Both the position numbers and the translations under genes were made by a program. This document shows positions 1 to 5,686 of a stretch of 9,291 nt of DNA, piece after piece. The first letter of the stretch is position 1; the number at the start of each line of letters is the position of its first letter. The stretch comes from an uncultured Verrucomicrobiota bacterium (GTDB lineage: Bacteria > Verrucomicrobiota > Kiritimatiellia > CAIVKH01). The notes beneath the pieces are model-generated. The model did not search any database and was not told where the DNA came from. It saw nothing but the letters and a program-made list of their open reading frames with translations. The stretch spans positions 1 through 9,291 of the forward strand of contig CALKUH010000026.1 of NCBI GenBank assembly GCA_937996795.1, read 5' to 3'.

Positions 1-53
1 TCCAGCGGCCACTTCACTTGCTACCACTCCGGCCATATCATTTGCTACCGACA
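1..53. mobile_element. Terminal repeat array resembling an IS21-family insertion sequence end (body outside window)
   Basis: Two imperfect direct copies of a 20-base unit lie 24 bases apart: CGGCCACTTCACTTGCTACC at 6-25 and CGGCCATATCATTTGCTACC at 30-49, with 17 of 20 positions identical. The array finishes with CGACA at 49-53. IS21-family elements are known to carry several tandem transposase-binding repeats at each end, often of the form GGCCA-CTTT...TTTGCC, with CA at the very tip, and this block fits that layout. If correct, the tip is at 53 and the transposase genes istA/istB lie to the left, beyond the window. No transposase coding sequence is visible here, so it could also be a solo end left after decay. 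The family assignment is by motif memory only. Confidence 0.5.
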
Positions 54-129
54 GCCATTGAAGGTCGGGCTTGTCAGGCGCAGGCGACATGACAGACTGA
101 TACGCCAAATAGGGGCCAACGGCAACGCG

Positions 130-1020
130 ATGCAATTTACCTTCAGCCGGGAAGTGGCGGTGGCGCGCTCGACGGGACGCGCGATCGTGGCGCTGGAAAG
201 CACGTTGATCACGCATGGGTTGCCGCACCCCGTGAATCTTGAGACGGCGCTGCGGTTGGAGGATGTGGTGCGCGAGGCGGGCGCGGTGCCGGCGACGATT
301 GCCGTGTGGGAAGGGGAGTTGCGCATCGGCCTGGAGCGGCACGAACTCGAACGCCTCGCCCAGGCCACGGGTGTGCGCAAGTGCAGCCGCCGCGACCTGC
401 CGATCGTCGTCGCGCGGCGCGAGACCGGGGCGACGACGGTGGCGGCCACGATGATCCTCGCGCATGCCGCCGGGTTGCGCGTGTTCGCGACCGGCGGAAT
501 CGGCGGCGTGCATCGCGGGCACCCCTTCGACATCAGCGCGGACCTGGAGGAACTGGCCCGCACGCCGATGGCCGTCGTCTGCGCGGGCGCGAAGGCGATT
601 CTCGACCTGCCGCTGACGTTGGAAGCGCTGGAGACGCGCGGCGTACCCGTGGTGGGATTCGGATGTGATGAATTTCCGGCCTTCTATTCCCGCTCGTCGG
701 GGCTGCCGGTGGACGCGCGGTGCGATACGGCGGACGAGGTTGCCCAGCTCCTGCTGGCCCGCGATGCGCTCGCGCTGCCCGCCGGCGTTTTGGTCTGCGC
801 CCCCATCCCCGAGCCCCACGAAATTCCGGCGGCCGACATCGAGGCCGTCATCGCCTCGGCCCAACGCGAGGCGGACGCCGCCGGCATCCGCGGCAAGGAA
901 CTGACCCCGTTCCTCCTGGCGCGAGTAAGCGCCCTGACCCACGCCCGCAGCCAGCAGGCGAATCGCGCCCTCCTGGAACAAAACGCCCAAATCGCGGCCC
1001 ACATCGCCCGGGCGCTTTGA
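130..1020 (+). CDS. psuG: Pseudouridine-5'-phosphate glycosidase
   Basis: The 296-residue product belongs to the PsuG/YeiN (IndA-like) family, which cleaves the C-C bond of pseudouridine 5'-phosphate reversibly to uracil and ribose 5-phosphate, in the cytoplasm, as the second step of pseudouridine breakdown. Family blocks are seen in order: VALESTLITHG (20-30), GAVPATIAV (51-59), TGGIGGVHRG (121-130), FDISADL (133-139), VCAGAKAILDL (150-160) and GKELTPFLL (255-263). By spacing to the E. coli enzyme, E23, the metal ligand D138, the Schiff-base lysine K155 and N278 are all present, so the enzyme should be active. The ATG at 130 gives a normal family N-terminus. A TTG at 58 in frame would add 24 basic residues with no family resemblance. 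The Shine-Dalgarno is weak (AGGGG 14 bases upstream). The pseudouridine kinase (PsuK) that normally supplies the substrate is not adjacent. Downstream is the toxin-antitoxin pair, and upstream is an IS-like end. Confidence 0.95.
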   Translation: MQFTFSREVAVARSTGRAIVALESTLITHGLPHPVNLETALRLEDVVREAGAVPATIAVWEGELRIGLERHELERLAQATGVRKCSRRDLPIVVARRETGATTVAATMILAHAAGLRVFATGGIGGVHRGHPFDISADLEELARTPMAVVCAGAKAILDLPLTLEALETRGVPVVGFGCDEFPAFYSRSSGLPVDARCDTADEVAQLLLARDALALPAGVLVCAPIPEPHEIPAADIEAVIASAQREADAAGIRGKELTPFLLARVSALTHARSQQANRALLEQNAQIAAHIARAL

Positions 1021-1044
1021 GTGCGACTCAATAAGGGTGTTGGA

Positions 1045-1089
1045 CGCTGACCGCGGCTTGTCAATCAGCGCCAGTTGGGGCACTATACG
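1045..1089 (+). promoter_or_regulatory. Possible control region of the toxin-antitoxin pair
   Basis: The 89-base gap between psuG and the antitoxin holds an inverted repeat, CGCTGA (1045-1050) and TCAGCG (1065-1070), separated by 14 bases. A TTGTCA hexamer (1058-1063) resembles a -35 box and TATACG (1084-1089) resembles a -10 box. The spacing between them is 20 bases, longer than the usual 17. Antitoxins of such pairs commonly repress their own promoter by binding palindromes, so the dyad could be an operator. It might equally be the tail structure of psuG. The evidence is weak and purely positional. Confidence 0.25.
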
Positions 1090-1109
1090 ATCTGGGACGT
1101 TTGAGATTT

Positions 1110-1343
1110 ATGACCAGTGCTACAGCCAAACTCACCGATCAGGTGTTGTCGCTTCCGTGTGAGGATCGCCTCTACATGGTCGATAAACTGCTTGAAAGCC
1201 TCAATGCGCCGTCCAGCGAAGAAAACGACCGGTTGTGGGCTGCTGAAGCCGAGCGCCGGATCGACGAAATCGAAGCTGGAACCGTGAAGCTCATTCCCGC
1301 CGACGATGTGTTCGCGGAAGCGCGGAAAAAGATCGGTCGGTGA
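1110..1343 (+). CDS. Addiction-module antitoxin (PF09720-type)
   Basis: This small acidic protein of 77 residues has the pattern of the 'putative addiction module component' antitoxins (PF09720/TIGR02574). An N-terminal helix carries a hydrophobic pattern (LTDQVLSLPCEDRLYMVDKL, residues 8-27), followed by LLESL, then W43 and the ERRIDEIEAG stretch (48-57), and the conserved end VKLIPADDVFAEARKK (59-74). It should neutralise the toxin encoded immediately downstream and probably takes part in repressing the operon. The ATG at 1110 is chosen; a TTG at 1101 would add three residues. Its stop overlaps the toxin start by four bases (GTGA), which suggests translational coupling. One 60-base line of this gene counts to about 52% GC against about 72% in a line of psuG, so the pair looks acquired. 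Confidence 0.85.
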   Translation: MTSATAKLTDQVLSLPCEDRLYMVDKLLESLNAPSSEENDRLWAAEAERRIDEIEAGTVKLIPADDVFAEARKKIGR

Positions 1344-1645
1344 AGTGTTCGTTCCATCCGGGTGCGCGACGCGAATTTTTCCAAGCAATCGAATATTACG
1401 AGGCGTGTGCTGACGGGCTGGGTTCTGATTTCTGTGCCGAAATCGGCGCCGCCATAAACCGGATAAAGAACTATCCCGAAGCGTGGAGTCCGTATTCACA
1501 AAGGACACGTCGTTGTCTGGCGCGGCGTTTCCCATACGCCATCATCTACCAAGTTGTCAGCGATGAGATCCGAATTATTGCCGTAGCACATGCGCATCGA
1601 AAGCCGCAATACTGGGAAAGCCGGCTTGAAGACAAGCACGACTAA
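1340..1645 (+). CDS. RelE/ParE-superfamily toxin
   Basis: The 101-residue product has the compact basic fold pattern of the RelE/ParE toxin superfamily (PF05016). The helical N-terminus contains ARREFFQAIEYYE (9-21), a central helix holds the FCAEIGAAINRIKNYPEAW stretch (31-49), and the C-terminal strands read RRFPYAIIYQV (62-72) and IRIIAVAHAHRKPQYW (77-92). The C-terminal AVxHxxRxPxYW is very characteristic. It starts at GTG (1340), overlapping the antitoxin stop. Whether it acts as an mRNA endonuclease (RelE-like) or a gyrase poison (ParE-like) cannot be told; pairing with a PF09720 antitoxin is common for ParE-like members. Nothing indicates truncation. GC content is about 52% in the line counted, well below its neighbours. 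Confidence 0.87.
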   Translation: MKCSFHPGARREFFQAIEYYEACADGLGSDFCAEIGAAINRIKNYPEAWSPYSQRTRRCLARRFPYAIIYQVVSDEIRIIAVAHAHRKPQYWESRLEDKHD

Positions 1646-1661
1646 CCCGAATCGCTGATTG

Positions 1662-1677
1662 TTCGCGTTGTTGCGAA
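1662..1677. terminator. Small hairpin between convergent genes, possible terminator
   Basis: TTCGC (1662-1666) and GCGAA (1673-1677) form a perfect five-base-pair stem with a six-base GTTGTT loop. It lies in the 46-base gap between the toxin stop (1645) and the stop of the convergent peptidase gene (1692), where a bidirectional terminator is expected. There is no proper T-tract on either side, only AATT to the right, and the stem is short. Intrinsic termination is therefore possible but not shown. Confidence 0.35.
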
Positions 1678-1691
1678 TTAACAGGCGGGCT

Positions 1692-2783
1692 TTAGTACAG
1701 CAGCAGGCTCAGCCAGGCATCGCCGTTGGAGCCGATTTCCCATTCGCCGTTTCGTTTGACGGCAAGGCGGCGGCCATTGCGGCCGAGTTCCGATTCGTCG
1801 ACGCGCAGGACGGCTTTGGCCTGCCGGCCCAGGCGCGCGATTTCGTCTTCGGTGGCGGGGCGTCCGCCCAGCGGGACGCCGCCTTCGGAAACCGATATCA
1901 CCGCGGGGCCGGTGAAGGACGTCGGTCCGCTCCACAGGGCGGGGTGGCGTCGGAAAAAGTCGGGCGTCTTGTTCAGCCGCACCCCGAACTCGACGGCCAC
2001 CGGCGTTCGCTGGATGTGCTCCAGCAGCGTCGTGTGGCGGCCGGTCGTCTCGATGTCGCGGAAGACGCGAATGGGGTTGAGGCCCCACAGGTTCTGGCCG
2101 TTGTACAGGCCGCCGGGCGGTTTCGCGCGCGGCAGGTCGGGCCATGAAAGGAATCGGTCGTTCGCGATCAGGCCGATCTCGAAGTGCAAGTGCGCACGGC
2201 TCATGGGAATGGGGTCGAGCGCGGAATTGCCCATCACGCCCAGGCGCGCGCCGGGCTCGACGGTGTGGCCCGCCTTGAGCGCGGGGTCGATGCTCGCGAG
2301 ATGGGCATAGAGCGTGTAGAACGTGCCGACCGGGTCTTCGTGCAGCAGCACGAGGTGGAGCCCGTAGTCGGAATTGCCCGCCGTACGGTTGATCATCGCG
2401 ATTTTCCCGTGCGTGGCCGCGAACACTTCATCGAGCGGACGCCCGCGCGCGTCGCGGTCCAGCGCGGCGATATCGATGCCCTCGTGGAAGCGCGGCAGGA
2501 TGAGTTTCCCGTAGTTGCCGAGCCGCACCGAGCCGTAGGTGCCCGACTCGGGATTGCCGGAGGCCGTGGGTTGATAGACGCCCGCGAAGTTGGTGTCCGT
2601 GAGCCGCGTCTGGCGGGTGGGATAGGTGAAGTGATGCAGGTCGGACGGCGGCATCAGGAGGGCGGCCTCCGGGGCGGGCGGGGGCACCACGACCTTGCCC
2701 GGCTTGTCCCGGCCGCAGCCGGCGAGCAGGAGAACGAACGGGACCGCACAGGCGGCGAGGAACAGCGCGCGCGTTGACTTCAT
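1692..2783 (-). CDS. M23 (LytM-type) peptidase domain lipoprotein
   Basis: This 363-residue protein has a lipoprotein signal peptide ending in LAGC with C23 as the lipidation site, followed by a Pro-rich linker (34-46). The peptidase domain spans roughly 95-205. It shows HEGID (H100, D104), YAHL (H161) and AHLHFEIG (H198, H200), which match the zinc-binding and catalytic motifs of M23 Gly-Gly endopeptidases. All key residues are present, so it may be an active peptidoglycan hydrolase rather than an EnvC/NlpD-type degenerate activator. Residues about 225-363 are a C-terminal extension I do not recognise. The ATG at 2783 is chosen for the lipobox; open reading continues to 2969 but lacks a signal peptide. 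A GGAG lies ten bases upstream. The start overlaps the preceding outer-membrane gene's stop by one base (TGATG), so the two are probably translated together. Confidence 0.85.
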   Translation of the reverse strand: MKSTRALFLAACAVPFVLLLAGCGRDKPGKVVVPPPAPEAALLMPPSDLHHFTYPTRQTRLTDTNFAGVYQPTASGNPESGTYGSVRLGNYGKLILPRFHEGIDIAALDRDARGRPLDEVFAATHGKIAMINRTAGNSDYGLHLVLLHEDPVGTFYTLYAHLASIDPALKAGHTVEPGARLGVMGNSALDPIPMSRAHLHFEIGLIANDRFLSWPDLPRAKPPGGLYNGQNLWGLNPIRVFRDIETTGRHTTLLEHIQRTPVAVEFGVRLNKTPDFFRRHPALWSGPTSFTGPAVISVSEGGVPLGGRPATEDEIARLGRQAKAVLRVDESELGRNGRRLAVKRNGEWEIGSNGDAWLSLLLY

Positions 2784-3544
2784 CAGAACGAAACTCCGGC
2801 GACCACTTGCGGTCCGCGAAAGGTCAGGTCGATTTCCAGCGGGATGCTGTTCTCGTCGGCGTCCAGCGAGATGTAGCGGTAGCCGACACCGATAAAAAAC
2901 GGATAGACCAACAACGCCGCCTGCGCGTGGCCGTCCCAAAACGCCGCGCTGGTGGAATCCCAGTCCCACGCGCCGCCGGTGATGGCGGTTTCAAGGCGAA
3001 TGAAGGGCAGCGGCTCGAACAGGAGTTCGATCCCGATGACGGGCAGCCCCGTGTCCGCCTGTTCCGAGGCCGTGCCAAATCCACTCGCCGAGAGCGCGGC
3101 GTCGAAGGAGACCAGTTGCGCGCCGGCCAGCACGCCGAGGCGCACCTCCGTTGTCGATGCTTCGTAGCGATACGCCAGGCGCAGCAAATCCGCATCAAGC
3201 GACGAGGAGACGTTGGCGGATGCCGCGTAGGTGATGTCGCCGAACTGGATCTGCCGCGAGATGCGGCTGCGCGCGTCCGTGCTCAGCGAAAGGTAGGACG
3301 CCACCAGCGCATGCGTTCCGCCGACGCGCCCCTCAATGCCGACCAGCGTTTCCGACGACCCGTAGCCGAGGTCGTCCTCGATGTCGAAAATCGTGCCCGC
3401 CAGTCCGTCGCTGCCGACGGAGGCGGTGCCTTCGGGGCGCATCTCCCAGTAGGAGAGGCTCGCCTGGAGGCCCTCGCCGCGCGCCGTGGCGGCCGCGCAA
3501 AGCGCGCCCAGCGCTGCGCGTGCGATGGAGGTGCGGATCGGCAT
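2783..3544 (-). CDS. Probable outer-membrane beta-barrel protein, function unknown
   Basis: This 253-residue protein has an N-terminal signal peptide (basic MPIRTSIAR, then an Ala-rich core to about residue 22). After that come alternating hydrophobic/polar strands rich in aromatic residues, such as LQASLSYWEM, HALVASYLSL, LLRLAYRYE, VRLGVLAGAQLV, FIGVGYRYISL and PQVVAGVSF. The chain ends in phenylalanine, the usual last residue of beta-barrels recognised by the BAM machinery. No specific family is recognised. It is first in a two-gene operon with the M23 lipoprotein, with a sigma70-like promoter directly before the ATG and no Shine-Dalgarno. The pairing suggests an envelope role, but a function cannot be assigned. 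Confidence 0.75.
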   Translation of the reverse strand: MPIRTSIARAALGALCAAATARGEGLQASLSYWEMRPEGTASVGSDGLAGTIFDIEDDLGYGSSETLVGIEGRVGGTHALVASYLSLSTDARSRISRQIQFGDITYAASANVSSSLDADLLRLAYRYEASTTEVRLGVLAGAQLVSFDAALSASGFGTASEQADTGLPVIGIELLFEPLPFIRLETAITGGAWDWDSTSAAFWDGHAQAALLVYPFFIGVGYRYISLDADENSIPLEIDLTFRGPQVVAGVSF

Positions 3545-3552
3545 CCGGCGAT

Positions 3553-3581
3553 GGTATAGGGAGCGCGCCGATCCGGTTCAA
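3553..3581 (-). promoter_or_regulatory. Sigma70-like promoter for the outer-membrane protein operon
   Basis: Read on the minus strand, TTGAAC (3581-3576) is followed after exactly 17 bases by TATACC (3558-3553), each matching four of six consensus positions. Only eight bases separate the -10 box from the ATG at 3544, and no ribosome binding site fits in between. Transcription would start at or very near the A of the start codon, giving a leaderless mRNA. Confidence 0.5.
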
Positions 3582-3628
3582 CAGCAATCGCCCGCGCGCA
3601 AATCCGTGCGCACGGGTTGCGGCCATGT

Positions 3629-3654
3629 GGAGTGCGGCGGCTTGACGCCGCTCC
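3629..3654. repeat. REP-like palindromic element
   Basis: The 26 bases fold as a stem of GGAG with CTCC (3629-3632 and 3651-3654), a two-base TG bulge, then CGGCG with CGCCG (3635-3639 and 3646-3650) around a six-base loop, GCTTGA. GGCC occurs just outside on both sides (3621-3624 and 3655-3658). It lies in the 257-base gap between divergent genes, where it cannot be the terminator of either. It resembles short dispersed intergenic palindromes I associate with GC-rich PVC-type genomes, but only one copy is present here, so repetition in the genome is inferred. Confidence 0.45.
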
Positions 3655-3801
3655 GGCCTGCGCCGCCCCAACGAATTGCGATATAGCCTGTATCCTGCTT
3701 GTCGTTTAATTGTGCCCAAATTTGCGCCCGCGCGCTTCTTCCATCTCCGGGCTTGGCGCGTATCGGGCGGGTTGCTACCGTCTGCGTGATTTTATCGCCA
3801 G

Positions 3802-4755
3802 ATGCAAAAACGCGTCACCATCGTCTCCCCGTTCCTCGACGAGGAGGAAAGCCTGCCGGTCCTGTACGATCGCCTGTCGCGCGTGATGGATGCGCAGCCG
3901 GAGGCGTGGGAGCTGATCCTGGTGGACGACGGCAGCACCGACGGCTCCGTGCCGTGGGTCCGCCGCAAGGCGGCCGAGGATCCGCGCGTCAAACTCATCG
4001 TGCTCTCGCGCGACTTCGGCCACCAGGTCGCGATCACCGCCGGCCTCGACCACGCGACGGGCGATGCGGTCGTCATCATCGACGCCGACTTGCAGGACCC
4101 GCCGGAAGTCATCCCGGAGTTGCTGGCGAAATGGCGCGAGGGTTTTGAAATCGTCTACGCCGTGCGCCAGAGCCGCGCGGGCGAAAGCTGGTTCAAGAAA
4201 ATCACCGCCAAGCTGTTCTACCGCCTCTTTCACCGGATGGCCGGGATCAAGGTGCCGATGGATGCCGGCGAGTTCCGCCTCATCGACCGCAAGGTGGTGG
4301 AGGCGCTGCGCGACGTGCGGGAACTGCATCGCTTCCTGCGCGGACTGACCTGCTGGACCGGGTTCAGCCAGTGCCCCGTGCTCTACCAGCGCGCGCCGCG
4401 CTATGCGGGCCGCACGAAATATCCGCTGTGGCAGCTGATCCGTCTCGCGTGGGACGCCCTGACCTCCTTCACCGGCGCGCCGTTGCGCTGGATGACCGGG
4501 ATCGGGGTGGCCGTGAGCTTCGCCGGCCTGCTCTTCGCCGCGCGCATCGTGGTGGGACGCCTGCTGGGCATCGGCGAAACCGTGCCGGGCTGGACGTCGT
4601 TGATCGCCGTAATGCTCGTGCTGGGCGGGATCCAACTGGTCTGCCTCGGCCTGATGGGGCAGTACATCAGCCGCATTTACGAGGAGTCGAAAAAGCGGCC
4701 CCTTTATTTCATCCGCGACTCCATCGGCCTCCAACCCCCGCCGCCCCGTGCCTAA
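3802..4755 (+). CDS. GT2-family membrane glycosyltransferase (dolichyl/undecaprenyl-phosphate type)
   Basis: This 317-residue protein has a GT2 catalytic domain (about 5-225): TIVSPFLDEEESL at the N-terminus, VDDGSTDGS (41-49), the nucleotide/metal-binding DAD (94-96) within IIDADLQDPP, and the acceptor-side region DAGEFRLID (154-162). YAGRTKYPLWQLI (201-213) is typical of the DPM1/GtrB/ArnC group. Two membrane helices follow at about 229-252 and 265-289, with the MGQYISRIYEESKKRP signature at 285-300. Such enzymes transfer a sugar from a nucleotide donor to polyprenyl phosphate at the cytoplasmic membrane. The ATG at 3802 is the first in-frame start; no Shine-Dalgarno is visible. Its end overlaps the next gene by eight bases, making it the first gene of a three-gene sugar operon. 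Neither the donor sugar nor the final acceptor can be deduced. Confidence 0.9.
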   Translation: MQKRVTIVSPFLDEEESLPVLYDRLSRVMDAQPEAWELILVDDGSTDGSVPWVRRKAAEDPRVKLIVLSRDFGHQVAITAGLDHATGDAVVIIDADLQDPPEVIPELLAKWREGFEIVYAVRQSRAGESWFKKITAKLFYRLFHRMAGIKVPMDAGEFRLIDRKVVEALRDVRELHRFLRGLTCWTGFSQCPVLYQRAPRYAGRTKYPLWQLIRLAWDALTSFTGAPLRWMTGIGVAVSFAGLLFAARIVVGRLLGIGETVPGWTSLIAVMLVLGGIQLVCLGLMGQYISRIYEESKKRPLYFIRDSIGLQPPPPRA

Positions 4756-5686
4756 TTCCCCGCTGTACCTCGTAACCGGCGGCTGCGGCTTCATCGGCTC
4801 GCATCTCGTGGAGGCCCTGCTGGCGCGCGGCGCCCGCGTGCGGGTCCTGGACAACCTGTCCACCGGACGCCGCGAGAACCTTGCCGCCGTCGCGGATCGC
4901 GTCGAGCTGGTGGTCGGCGACATCGGCGACGAAGCGCTGCTCGCGCGCTGCTGCGCGGGCGTCACCGCGATCGCGCATCTCGCCGCGCTGGTCTCCGTCG
5001 CCGATTCCGTGGCGCGGCCCGCCGACAACCACCGCATCAACTTCACCGGCACGCTGAACGTCCTGCAAGCGGCGCGCGCGGCGGGAAATCCGCGCGTGGT
5101 CCTGGCCAGCACCGCCGCGATCTACGGCAACGACCCCGCGCTGCCCAAACGTGAATCGATGCCGCCCGCCGCGGCCTCCCCGTATGCGGCCGCCAAGCTG
5201 GCCGGCGAACATGCGCTGCGCATCTTCCACCAACTCTACGGCCTGCCCGCCGTCAGCCTGCGCTTCTTCAACGTGTACGGCCCGCGCCAGGACCCGCGCT
5301 CCCCGTATTCGGGCGTCATCTCCCGCTTCGTGGACGCGCTGCGCCGCGGCGAGACGCCGGTCATTTTCGGCGACGGGCTCCAGACGCGCGATTTCATCTC
5401 GGTGTTCGACATCGTGCGCGCCATCGTGTCCGCGCTGACGCTGGACCTCGCGGCCGATGGCGCCGTCTACAACGTGGCGACCGGCCGCGCGACGAGCTTG
5501 CTGGACTTGCTTAACGCGCTGGCATCGGCCACGGGTCGCTCGGTCGCGCCGCGTTTTGCCGAAGCGCGCGCGGGCGATGTGCGGCACTCCGTCGCCGACA
5601 TCAGCGCCGCCGAAACCGCGCTCCGCTTTCAACCCACCCACGCGCTCCGCGTCGGACTCGCGGCGCTGCTCAAGGAAACCGCATGA
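4748..5686 (+). CDS. NAD-dependent epimerase/dehydratase (extended SDR, nucleotide sugar)
   Basis: This 312-residue extended short-chain dehydrogenase resembles GalE-type UDP-sugar 4-epimerases. The Rossmann motif GGCGFIG (11-17) and D35 in VLDNLSTGR indicate NAD(H) binding. VVGDIGD (55-61), HLAAL (77-81), ASTAAIYG (120-127) and the catalytic Y146-x3-K150 in SPYAAAKLAGE follow. LRFFNVYGPRQDP (171-183) and RDFISVFDIV (214-223) complete the substrate-side signature. The likely substrate is a UDP- or other NDP-sugar in the cytoplasm; epimerase versus dehydratase is not resolved. It starts at GTG (4748) inside the last codons of the glycosyltransferase gene, without a visible Shine-Dalgarno, so translation is probably coupled. 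Its stop overlaps the next start as ATGA. Confidence 0.9.
   Translation: MPNSPLYLVTGGCGFIGSHLVEALLARGARVRVLDNLSTGRRENLAAVADRVELVVGDIGDEALLARCCAGVTAIAHLAALVSVADSVARPADNHRINFTGTLNVLQAARAAGNPRVVLASTAAIYGNDPALPKRESMPPAAASPYAAAKLAGEHALRIFHQLYGLPAVSLRFFNVYGPRQDPRSPYSGVISRFVDALRRGETPVIFGDGLQTRDFISVFDIVRAIVSALTLDLAADGAVYNVATGRATSLLDLLNALASATGRSVAPRFAEARAGDVRHSVADISAAETALRFQPTHALRVGLAALLKETA

Noticed and set aside
2784..2969. N-terminal extension of the M23 lipoprotein gene
   Set aside because: The extension would bury the lipoprotein signal peptide and overlaps the outer-membrane gene. The ATG at 2783 gives a proper lipobox protein.
2774..3559. Plus-strand open frame of 261 codons opposite the outer-membrane gene
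   Set aside because: The minus frame has a signal peptide, strand pattern and terminal Phe. The plus frame has none of these and only an Arg-rich shadow composition.
3772..3780. TTGCTACCG recurring from the IS-like end (43-50)
   Set aside because: It matches only nine bases with no GGCCA part nearby, so it is probably chance.
3775..5112. Long minus-strand open frame (445 codons) across the glycosyltransferase and epimerase genes
   Set aside because: It lies antisense to two genes with complete family motifs and its translation shows no domain. Long shadow frames are expected at this GC content.
4709..5641. Minus-strand open frame of 310 codons opposite the epimerase gene
   Set aside because: It is antisense to a gene with intact SDR motifs and its composition is dominated by Arg, Ala, Gly and charged repeats without any recognisable family.
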